This document shows, piece by piece, positions 6,336 through 13,393 of a DNA stretch of 13,393 nucleotides. The stretch is from Tepidisphaeraceae bacterium. Lineage in GTDB: Bacteria; Planctomycetota; Phycisphaerae; Tepidisphaerales; Tepidisphaeraceae. Numbering within the stretch: position 1 is the stretch's first letter; the number at the start of each line of letters is the position of its first letter. The stretch is taken from contig JANWHF010000059.1 of the NCBI GenBank assembly GCA_025450555.1, forward strand, positions 1 through 13,393, in the 5' to 3' direction. A model generated the notes under the pieces. The model was not told the origin of the DNA and made no database searches. It was given only the letters and a program-made list of their open reading frames with translations. The position numbers were made by a program, and so were the translations under genes.

Positions 6336-8315
6336 TCAGCGGGACGCCGGCGCCGTTTTTCCCGAAGTTGTGGATTCGGCAAACCAGCCGATCACATCAT
6401 GCATTTCCCGATCCAGTTGCCAGTCACCCAGCAAGAGCCCGCGCGCTTTGGCAATCAGCGCATTCCAGTCGAGCAGCGACTGGTCGAACACGCGATGGAT
6501 TGCGCCAGGCGGAGCCGCTCCATAATCGGCACACAAGCTGTCGGGGCCGAGTCCCGGCAGCATTCGTATTACCGCGGCCAGCGTTTCCCACCAGAGCGTC
6601 GGCGGAATCAGCCAGCGTCGCATTTCGGTCGCGCCATCGCTGAAAAATGCCGTCGGCCCAAGAGCCGTGGCCCATCGCGCATCCTTCGCGAAGATCGCGC
6701 CGATGCGCTCGGGCAGGGATCCGTGGGAGTTTGCGGCATCGAGGCCGGCCTGACGACCGAGGCTCATCACCTCGTCCAGCGCGACGGCCAGCGAAGCGCC
6801 CGGCTTCAGCAGCAGCCCTCGCGCGGCAATCACGCCAAGAGAGTATAAATCGCAGGGCGAGCTTTGAAACGGAATGAGCTCGAAATCGACATTTCCCATC
6901 GGCACTCCTTCGGCCGCCTGAAGTTGGGCGGCTGTTGCCGGAGCGAGGGACTTTGGCAAACTTCGCAATCGCCATTCTCCGCTGGCCATGGCCATTTGAG
7001 GATCGAGGCGCGTGTAAAGATCAATTCGCCCTGCCGCGACCCCAACGCGAATCCGAAGCAGATCGTTGGCCGATGCATCCAGCTTTTCACGAGGCGTAAA
7101 GGTTCCTTCGACGAGCGTGCCCCTCTTTTCCGCGATCACCTGGCGAATGCGAAAGCTGCCTCGGCCCGTGAAGGCTGCATGGACATCGGCCGGCTGATAA
7201 ATCGACGCCGCACTGGTTCCGGCACGAGCAAAATAGGTAGTGTCGGTGCCTTCAATCCTCGCCCCAACCGAATCGCCTTGATCCACTAACGACGCCTTGG
7301 CGGACCACAGCAGCGGCATGGCCGGGCCTGTCGGTCCCAGGCTCACACGCAGGTTGGCGGGAATCAAGCTGAGAATGGGCCGCTGCGTCTGGCGAACCAC
7401 GTCGCGCACCGTAGCGATCGACGATGCGATGGCACAAATCGCCAGAAAGTGTGACTCAATTGCCCGCGCCGATTTTCCCTGGCGTGCCAAAAGCGGCTGG
7501 CCGCTGAAGGGTTGGCCGGCCGAATCGTCATGATCGGTGTCGGCTGGTGACCATTGAAGTGTCGCGCGCCCATGTTGAAGGCCTGACCATTCCTTCCCGC
7601 GCGCCGCGTCAAAAAACTCTTCCAAACTCAAAGGCTGATAATACCTGAATCGCATGAGACCCGCGCCGGCATTGAATGGCGCGGCATCGCTCTGCCCAAC
7701 CAACTCCTCGAGAAGAACAGTCGATTTGCTGGATGGAGAATCGGCATGCAGAGAGACAAACGGTCCATCCTTGCCGAGCTTGAGCTGATAGAGATATCGA
7801 TCGATGGATTTGCTGAAGGCCGGCAGCCCCGCCGATTCCAGCAGCGCATCGTCCTGGCAAAGTTGCCAGCCTTCTGCTTCGCTGCCGGGCAGATCAACCG
7901 GCTGAAGTTTCGAAATGTCAACCAGGATGGGCCGGCCATGGCGCTTCTCCCATCCGCTGATGATGATCGACGAAGGATCTGCCGCTGACCAGGCGGCAGA
8001 CTGCTCGTGCCATCGCTGATCGAGAACGGCATTGGTCAAGCCGCCCGGTCCAAACGTCTGCGCCCGAACGCTCTCCAGGGTTTGAACGTGGATTTCGATG
8101 TAATCGTGGATCGCGCCGGCCTGATCGATCAGCGCTCCAAGATAGACTCGAGCATCAAACGTGTCGCGCAAGATGACGAAGTGGCCTGCCGAAGGATCGG
8201 CTTCGATGCGCACCACCACGGCAACGCGCAGCGGGCAGCCGGACTGTTCGCAAAGAATTGGCGCCGCGCCGTAACCTTTGGGAAGCGGGCCAAGCACTTG
8301 ATTCGTACAACCCAT
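6336..8315 (-). CDS. Unrecognised 659-aa protein, possible degenerate kinase fold, T6SS-linked
   Basis: I do not recognise the family with confidence. No signal peptide or clear membrane helix is seen, so it is probably cytoplasmic. Parts of it line up with protein-kinase landmarks: SLEEFF at 230 recalls the hinge/helix-D segment, a helix FLAICAIASSIATV precedes RPILSLIPANLRVSL, where P319-A-N321 sits like the K-P-x-N of the catalytic loop but with H, D and K all lost, and D489-L-Y-S-L-G-V looks like helix F (D-[IV]-Y-S-L-G). The 168 residues between those last two points far exceed the usual spacing, so a large insertion or a different fold must be allowed. Three Cys (3, 22, 27) cluster at the N-terminus. 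The C-terminus is helical and Trp-rich (LWWETLAA, DWNALIAKARGLLLGDWQLD). An AGGAG lies only 2 bases before the ATG, which is tight; GTG at residue 7 is an alternative. It lies 35 bases after the beta-repeat gene and 38 before the lipoprotein gene. Confidence 0.75.
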   Translation of the reverse strand: MGCTNQVLGPLPKGYGAAPILCEQSGCPLRVAVVVRIEADPSAGHFVILRDTFDARVYLGALIDQAGAIHDYIEIHVQTLESVRAQTFGPGGLTNAVLDQRWHEQSAAWSAADPSSIIISGWEKRHGRPILVDISKLQPVDLPGSEAEGWQLCQDDALLESAGLPAFSKSIDRYLYQLKLGKDGPFVSLHADSPSSKSTVLLEELVGQSDAAPFNAGAGLMRFRYYQPLSLEEFFDAARGKEWSGLQHGRATLQWSPADTDHDDSAGQPFSGQPLLARQGKSARAIESHFLAICAIASSIATVRDVVRQTQRPILSLIPANLRVSLGPTGPAMPLLWSAKASLVDQGDSVGARIEGTDTTYFARAGTSAASIYQPADVHAAFTGRGSFRIRQVIAEKRGTLVEGTFTPREKLDASANDLLRIRVGVAAGRIDLYTRLDPQMAMASGEWRLRSLPKSLAPATAAQLQAAEGVPMGNVDFELIPFQSSPCDLYSLGVIAARGLLLKPGASLAVALDEVMSLGRQAGLDAANSHGSLPERIGAIFAKDARWATALGPTAFFSDGATEMRRWLIPPTLWWETLAAVIRMLPGLGPDSLCADYGAAPPGAIHRVFDQSLLDWNALIAKARGLLLGDWQLDREMHDVIGWFAESTTSGKTAPASR

Positions 8316-8350
8316 AGCTCCTGGTCCCGTCTGCGCGCCGCCATATCACA

Positions 8351-11300
8351 TTAATGAGCGGGATTCAATCGAATACCGCCCTGTTCGATCGTTCCGTTGA
8401 GCAAGTACGCCGGCGGCAACGGGTCCATACCCGGCAAAGGCTTGGCCCAGGTCGCAGTAAAGAACACCACCTGCTTGAGGGCCTCGAGCCGCTTGGTGTC
8501 GTCGGCCGACATAAAGCTGCGACTGTCGGGCATGATATCCTGAAGCAGCGTATCGCGGCAGTAATCCACCTGTGTTGGCGTCAGGCCGATAAGCGGGAAC
8601 TGCGTATTCATGCTGCGCATCCGGTCGATCGTCTGACGCACATCTTTATATGTGCCTGATTCGAGCATCATTCTGAATGCCACCGCATCCTTCTGCGCGA
8701 CAAAGCCATTGGCCGCGTCTTGTCGCACGTTCTTAACGTAGAAACTCCATGCGCCTGACAACTGCTTTCTTATCACTTCGGGCTTGACCGTATAGATCTT
8801 GTCGTAGCTGCCGACGACACGATCGGTCACTTTTCGATCCATGCGCTGGGCGGCAACCTGTGCGATGCTGTCGGCAGAAATAGCCTGCCCCGGCGTCTCC
8901 TTGACCAGGCCCTCCATGTAATCCAGGTGGCTCGACACCCGGCTGACCATTTCAGCCGGCTGAAGCGGATCGTAAACGACCACGCCAAGCTTCAGGAGTT
9001 TTTCCTTTGTAGCTTTGCCTATCTGCTCATCGCCCTGCGGAACATCGGGCATCTCGGCGGCCAGCACGGTGATGTCTCCGGCGGTTACGGTCGTTGAGCT
9101 TGGGCCGCTGGCGGATGACGCGAGGACGACGTTGGCCAGGAAGGTCGAAAGATCGTCTGTCTTGGCGTGCGGATAAGCTGCAAAAAGGAATTCGCTCTTG
9201 GTGTGGCTGTGGATACTGTGCTGCTCGATGAACGGGGCATCGGCACGTCCATTGATCAACACAGTTCCGGCCAGGTCCACGCCAAATCGCACGTCCTGAT
9301 AGTTGGCGGTGTGGAGCTGTCCCTGCTTGAGCGCTTTGAGCGATGGACTGGTGAACTGAATCAGATTTCGGGCAAAGAAATCGAGATTGTTGTCCGGGTC
9401 GCCAAGCTGGTCATTCTCCTTCAGGAAGAAGTCGGACGCCGTGCCGGTGCTGGTCAGACCGGCGCCGGAGCCTGGCGACTGGCGGTCCTGAAGAACGATC
9501 GCCGTGTCGGCTTTGACCTTGATGGTATCAAATGCGGAAAGATCGCTGAGACGGGCGACGCCGCCTTCAAAGGTGCTGGAACCGGAAGTGCCCGAGTAAC
9601 CATCAGGAGCGGCGGGACTTGCGTCCTTAGCCGCCGTGATGGTGATTGATCCCAGGACGGTCAATTTTTCGTTCTGGCCCATGATCACATCGGCGCCGCT
9701 GATGGTCACGTTATGAATCGGCGTGGTATCGAGCGGAACCTGAACGGTGGGATCGTAAGCGCGATCGATAATCGTGGCGACGCTTGCCGACACATTGCCC
9801 TGGCCTTGAACGGCGCCCGTATTGTCGACCACCTGACGAGGAGCCCGGGCCAGACTCACGTCGCCGGAGGTCGAGATGAGCTTCGCCGTGCCTCCACTGT
9901 TGGCTGCCGGTACAATCATCAGAAGCCCGTCATCAGGCGGCGGCGTCTTGGTGTCGGCCGCGGGGTCGGGCACGGAGTATGGCCCATATCCCTTCTTCGT
10001 GGACTGCTGGCGAATCTGGAACATGTGATAGTCGGGCTGAAGCGTGATTCCCTGCGCCGTGCTGATGTCGTGGACGAGAATGTTGCGCCCCGATACCTGC
10101 AGACTGTCGAGCGTCACCGCGCCTTGGAAGAACACGTTGCCGTCTTTGACATAGGTGGGAACGTCGGTGCTGAGCTGACCGGTTGTTGGGTCGATCAAAA
10201 GCGTGTTGCCGCCGGTGCCAACGCGAAGGTCAGATCGCGTCGCGCCGTCGGGAGCGACCGCTCCTTCAAACAGGATGTTGCCGTGATCGCTCTGAACGAT
10301 CACTGATCCTGAATTGGCGTGAATGGGTCCGGCAAATTGGATGGTTCCATCCGAAGTGCCGGTTGAGAAAGTTGCCTGCACGGCGTCGGCAGTGGGCACG
10401 CCGGTTTCGGCAAGCTGAAGCCCTGACAATCCAGATCCGTTAAGAGCCAGCGGCTGAATCAGTGCAGTCGCATTGCTCGTGCTGAGTACCAATTGACCTG
10501 CCGCATCAAAGTTGACTGGGCCGGAAAAGCTGAGAGAGCCATGCGATCCGTTCGTTGCCACTGATAGATTCGCGCCGCCGAACGTTGTCTCGAAGGTCGT
10601 GGGTGTCGGAGCATCGGCCCCGGGCGTGATCGGATCAGACGGGAGCGCCAGCGCCTGAGCGCTGCCAAAGGCGATGTCTCCACCTTGCGTTGAGATGCTG
10701 ACATTGCCAACGCTTGAACCGGAGTTGAATTCAGCGTTCTGGGCGAAGACGATTCGGCTTGCGGCCTGCTGTGCGGCCAGCAAAACATTTCCAACAACGG
10801 TGACGCCGTCGTTGAAGATCATGTCGCCAGCGGTCGTAGCGATCGTTGATCCGCCGCCAGCAAGATCCTGCCCATCGCTCTGGATGAGCGTCGAACCTGG
10901 CGCATCGGTCGTCAGTGATGCGACGGTGACGTTGCTGTGGAATTGAGTCTGGCCGGCGGTATCAACGGTCAGCGTCTGATTCGAACTCTGCTTCAGCGAT
11001 TGCTCGAAAGCGATCTTTCCACCGCCGCTGCTGGTGAAGGTCGCATTGGCGGTGATGGAAACGGGATTGTTGAAGGTCTGGCTACCCGAGGTTGTGACTT
11101 GGCCGCCATCGACGGACGTCTTCCCGGCAGCATTCGAAACATTAAGACTTCCAAGCGTGACGGCCTGGACGAAGTCAGTCAGACCAGTTGTGTTGACATT
11201 CAGATTCGAGTCGATCGGCTGCCCACTGGACAGCGCGCCAGACAGCGTGTGTGTAAGCGTAATCGATCCGCCGGCCGAATCGCCCAGCGTGACATTACCA

Positions 11301-13393
11301 TTCAGTGCGATGCCAGAGTCGGCTGCGTGATTGCCATTGAGCGTTACAACATTTCCATAGGTCTGGCCCGTTCCGTTTGCGCCGCTACCGGCGGTGGCGA
11401 TGCTTCCGCCATCGATTTCGGTTGGGCCGGTCTTCACATTCAGGCTGCCGAGCTGCACAGCGCCACCAAAGGTCGCCAGGCCACCGGTATCAATTGTCAG
11501 ATTCGTTGAGCCACTGAGTTGCCCCGCGAAGGTGATCGCACCGGCTGTATCCGACAGGCTGACATTTGGTCCGACTGGCGAGATCGCGCTGCTATTGGCA
11601 TGAGGGCCATCGATCGTGACGTCGCCGCGATAGTACTGACCAACCGCCAGCGAGCTGCCCGACAGCGAGCCGGTGCCGTGTGTCGTTACGCTGCCGCCAT
11701 CAATTTCCGATGGCCCTTGCAGCACTTCAACGCTGCCAACATTCACCGCGCCGCCGAAGGTCGCCAGGGATGGACTGGTCAGAAGCAGATCAGAACTTGC
11801 GGCAGGTCCGTTGAGGGTTGAGACAAATGTGACTGGGCCGCCAGCGCGAATTGAAACCGGATTCACATCACGAATCGCCGGACCGTTGGCATGCGGGCCG
11901 TTGATCGCGACGGCTTTATTATAAAGCTGCGTGCCCGACGTATTAACTGCTCCGCCATCGATTTCCGCTTGTGCATTTACTGTCAAACTGGAAAGTGCCT
12001 GCGTCGCCCCGACCTTTCCGCCAAATGTCGCCAGCGAATTGGATGTGAGCGTGAGATTGGAGCTGCCATCGAGCGTCTGACCAAATGTGATCGGCCCGCC
12101 CGCGGTGAGCTGCGTATTGGGAGCCGATTTGAATACGCCCATCGTCACCGGATCGCCAAAGAATTGTGCGCCGCTCGTGACAATCGACCCACCATCGATT
12201 GCCGTTGAACCCGCTGCATCGGTGGTCAGGCTTGCGATGTTGACCGTGTCATTGAATCGCGTCACGCCAGGTGACTGAACCGTCAGATTCGAAGCGCCAT
12301 TCACCGTGCTGTAGAAGAAAACATCGCTGCCGGCCTTCAGAAGCGTGTTGGGTGCGCCTAGTGTGACCGCATCGAAATACCACTGGTAACTTCCGGTGGT
12401 GACATTGCCGCCGTCGATCGCAGTGATGCCGCCGCCGTCGGTCTGGAGGCTGTTGAGCGTCACGGTATTCTCAAAGCTCGTCTTGCCGCTGGTCGTCACG
12501 GTGAGATTCGATGTCGAACCGGTAAGTTGACCCAGGAAGCTGATCGTGCCGCCGCCGCTATCGAGAAGCGTCACGTTCGGGCTGGTGATTGCGATGCCCG
12601 GATCGCTCGGATGGCTGCCATTGAGCGTAACCGTGTTGGCATAAGCTTGACCCAGGCCAGCGGGACCGGTGCCAAAGGTCGTGACCGTATTGCCATCGAT
12701 CTCCGCGGGGCCGGTTGCAACATCGAGACTTCCGAGGCTGACCGGACCGCCAAAGGTTGTCAGGCCTTTGGTATCGATTGTGAGATTCGAATCAACCGGT
12801 TGCGCGGCTCTCGAACCTTTAAGGGTCGCGACAAACGTGATCGCACCAGAGCCATCGTCGCTCAGGCTCACATTCGCGCCACCCAGTATGATCGTCGGAT
12901 CGGCGGCGTGGTTCCCATTGAGCACCACACCATCGTGATAGTACTGGCCCACCGTCAACGAGCTGCCGGTAATCGGGCTGCCGGTGCCATGCGTGGTCAC
13001 GCTGCCGCCATCAATTTCCGTGTTCCCGGCAAGCACTTTCAGGCTTCCAACATCGACCGCGCCGCCAAAGGTAATTTGCCCGAGCGTGCCACCATTGTTC
13101 GTACTGATCACCAGATCAGAGTTGATCGGCTGCGGATGCGCAGGATTGGTTGAGCCAAACAGCACATCATGGAACGTGATGGCGCCTGCTCCGTCATCGC
13201 TCAGAGCAACCGGCGGGGAATTATGGTCGCTGATGGTAGGATCGACCGTGTGCGGCCCGTTGATGACCACATCGTTGGCGTAGTACTGGCCCGTGTGACC
13301 CGCGCCATTGGCTGGGCCGGTGCCGTGCGTGGTGACCGAGCCGCCATCAATTTCAGTGTGGCCAGCCAGCACCTGCAAGCTCCCAACATTGAC
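8351..13393 (-). CDS. Giant repetitive beta-strand surface/secreted protein, C-terminal 1680 residues (5' end beyond right edge)
   Basis: The frame is open from the right edge to the TAA at 8353-8351, and the first codons (VNVGSLQVLAG) already belong to a repeat, so the start lies outside. From 13393 to about 10750, some ten degenerate repeats of about 70-110 residues carry [TAS]-[ES]-[IV]-D-G-G, then V-T-T-x-G, an aromatic Q-Y-Y or Q-x-Y, G-x-H, V-x-L-x-D-x-x-G-x-I-T-F and L-x-T-F-G-G-A-V. This Gly/Ser/Thr/Asn-rich, Cys-free pattern is typical of right-handed beta-helix exoproteins of the filamentous-haemagglutinin type. From about 10750 to 9100 the beta-rich sequence goes on without the core. 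The last 245 or so residues (from about 9090) are different: charged, helical, with one Cys and an ending rich in Pro (KPLPGMDPLPPAYLL). No beta-barrel autotransporter domain, sorting tag or C-terminal aromatic signature is seen, so export would need an N-terminal signal (for example TpsA type), the T6SS itself, or another route. Only 35 bases separate it from the next gene. Confidence 0.85.
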   Translation of the reverse strand, partial: VNVGSLQVLAGHTEIDGGSVTTHGTGPANGAGHTGQYYANDVVINGPHTVDPTISDHNSPPVALSDDGAGAITFHDVLFGSTNPAHPQPINSDLVISTNNGGTLGQITFGGAVDVGSLKVLAGNTEIDGGSVTTHGTGSPITGSSLTVGQYYHDGVVLNGNHAADPTIILGGANVSLSDDGSGAITFVATLKGSRAAQPVDSNLTIDTKGLTTFGGPVSLGSLDVATGPAEIDGNTVTTFGTGPAGLGQAYANTVTLNGSHPSDPGIAITSPNVTLLDSGGGTISFLGQLTGSTSNLTVTTSGKTSFENTVTLNSLQTDGGGITAIDGGNVTTGSYQWYFDAVTLGAPNTLLKAGSDVFFYSTVNGASNLTVQSPGVTRFNDTVNIASLTTDAAGSTAIDGGSIVTSGAQFFGDPVTMGVFKSAPNTQLTAGGPITFGQTLDGSSNLTLTSNSLATFGGKVGATQALSSLTVNAQAEIDGGAVNTSGTQLYNKAVAINGPHANGPAIRDVNPVSIRAGGPVTFVSTLNGPAASSDLLLTSPSLATFGGAVNVGSVEVLQGPSEIDGGSVTTHGTGSLSGSSLAVGQYYRGDVTIDGPHANSSAISPVGPNVSLSDTAGAITFAGQLSGSTNLTIDTGGLATFGGAVQLGSLNVKTGPTEIDGGSIATAGSGANGTGQTYGNVVTLNGNHAADSGIALNGNVTLGDSAGGSITLTHTLSGALSSGQPIDSNLNVNTTGLTDFVQAVTLGSLNVSNAAGKTSVDGGQVTTSGSQTFNNPVSITANATFTSSGGGKIAFEQSLKQSSNQTLTVDTAGQTQFHSNVTVASLTTDAPGSTLIQSDGQDLAGGGSTIATTAGDMIFNDGVTVVGNVLLAAQQAASRIVFAQNAEFNSGSSVGNVSISTQGGDIAFGSAQALALPSDPITPGADAPTPTTFETTFGGANLSVATNGSHGSLSFSGPVNFDAAGQLVLSTSNATALIQPLALNGSGLSGLQLAETGVPTADAVQATFSTGTSDGTIQFAGPIHANSGSVIVQSDHGNILFEGAVAPDGATRSDLRVGTGGNTLLIDPTTGQLSTDVPTYVKDGNVFFQGAVTLDSLQVSGRNILVHDISTAQGITLQPDYHMFQIRQQSTKKGYGPYSVPDPAADTKTPPPDDGLLMIVPAANSGGTAKLISTSGDVSLARAPRQVVDNTGAVQGQGNVSASVATIIDRAYDPTVQVPLDTTPIHNVTISGADVIMGQNEKLTVLGSITITAAKDASPAAPDGYSGTSGSSTFEGGVARLSDLSAFDTIKVKADTAIVLQDRQSPGSGAGLTSTGTASDFFLKENDQLGDPDNNLDFFARNLIQFTSPSLKALKQGQLHTANYQDVRFGVDLAGTVLINGRADAPFIEQHSIHSHTKSEFLFAAYPHAKTDDLSTFLANVVLASSASGPSSTTVTAGDITVLAAEMPDVPQGDEQIGKATKEKLLKLGVVVYDPLQPAEMVSRVSSHLDYMEGLVKETPGQAISADSIAQVAAQRMDRKVTDRVVGSYDKIYTVKPEVIRKQLSGAWSFYVKNVRQDAANGFVAQKDAVAFRMMLESGTYKDVRQTIDRMRSMNTQFPLIGLTPTQVDYCRDTLLQDIMPDSRSFMSADDTKRLEALKQVVFFTATWAKPLPGMDPLPPAYLLNGTIEQGGIRLNPAH
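10850..13393 (-). repeat. Intragenic array of about ten degenerate E-I-D-G-G repeats
   Basis: On the plus strand the core reads as variants of CCGCCATCAATTTC or CCATCGATTTC. Cores lie near 13341, 13006, 12691, 12411, 12191, 11952, 11693, 11406 and 11102, with a broken tenth copy near 10850 that has lost the motif. Spacings vary from about 220 to 335 bases and nearly all keep the reading frame by construction. Units with a long GTG-GQYY insert (copies 1, 2, 3, 7, 8) alternate with short units lacking it (4, 5, 6, 9), which accounts for the length variation. Divergence between most copies argues for an old array with occasional unit duplication. Confidence 0.85.

Noticed and set aside
8316..8350. 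Terminator or promoter between the repeat protein and the next gene
   Set aside because: No stem followed by a T-run, and no recognisable -35/-10 pair, in these 35 bases.
8351..8700. C-terminal autotransporter barrel for the repeat protein
   Set aside because: The tail is helical, lacks alternating strands and ends in NPAH, not in an aromatic outer-membrane signature.
9713..13153. Long plus-strand open frames opposite the repeat protein (for example 9713-10306, 10937-11509, 12527-13153)
   Set aside because: They are antisense to an intact 1680-codon frame, follow its repeat period, start inside repeats and encode Arg/Ala-rich sequence with no family features.
10850..13393. Periodic short motif suggesting a CRISPR array or non-coding tandem repeat
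   Set aside because: Spacing is 220-335 bases and variable, copies are degenerate, and all stay in one reading frame as protein repeats.

Overview
The window is one unbroken minus-strand gene run, read from right to left, with no RNA genes, mobile elements or CRISPR. The DNA is moderately GC-rich. Combining a type VI secretion system (T6SS) with kinase-like proteins, a formylglycine-generating-enzyme-type (FGE/SUMF1) fold and a giant beta-repeat surface protein suggests a Gram-negative environmental bacterium. A Planctomycetota-like lineage is my best guess, from gene style only. No phylogenetic marker is present, so this is weak.

Layout in transcription order. (1) 13393-8351: the C-terminal 1680 codons of a giant repetitive beta-strand protein. 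About ten degenerate repeats carry an E-I-D-G-G core, followed by a non-repeat beta region and a mostly helical C-terminal domain. Its 5' end lies beyond the right edge. (2) 8315-6336: a 659-aa protein of unknown family with hints of a very degenerate protein-kinase fold. (3) 6297-5749: a 182-aa lipoprotein that looks like a divergent TssJ. (4) 5726-1764: a 1320-aa membrane protein with an N-terminal kinase-like domain lacking the catalytic-loop Asp, one transmembrane helix, a long helical region and a C-terminal FGE/SUMF1 fold. (5) 1673-765: a 302-aa protein resembling the C-terminal domain of T6SS FHA proteins (TagH/Fha), without the FHA domain. (6) 743-1: the N-terminal 247 codons of TssK, the T6SS baseplate adaptor. 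Its 3' end lies beyond the left edge.

Gaps between genes are 21 to 90 bases, with no obvious terminator or promoter in them, so genes 2-6, and perhaps 1, look co-transcribed. TssJ (outer-membrane anchor of the membrane complex), TssK (baseplate-to-membrane adaptor) and a kinase/FHA pair are a familiar T6SS block. tssL and tssM would be expected just beyond the left edge. The unusual part is the regulatory layer: a pseudokinase-FGE fusion, an FHA C-terminal domain with no FHA domain, possibly a second pseudokinase, and a giant beta-repeat protein at the head of the same run. No PppA-type phosphatase is visible. I infer a T6SS whose post-translational kinase/FHA switch has been rebuilt around non-catalytic proteins, possibly linked to a surface or secreted beta-helix protein.
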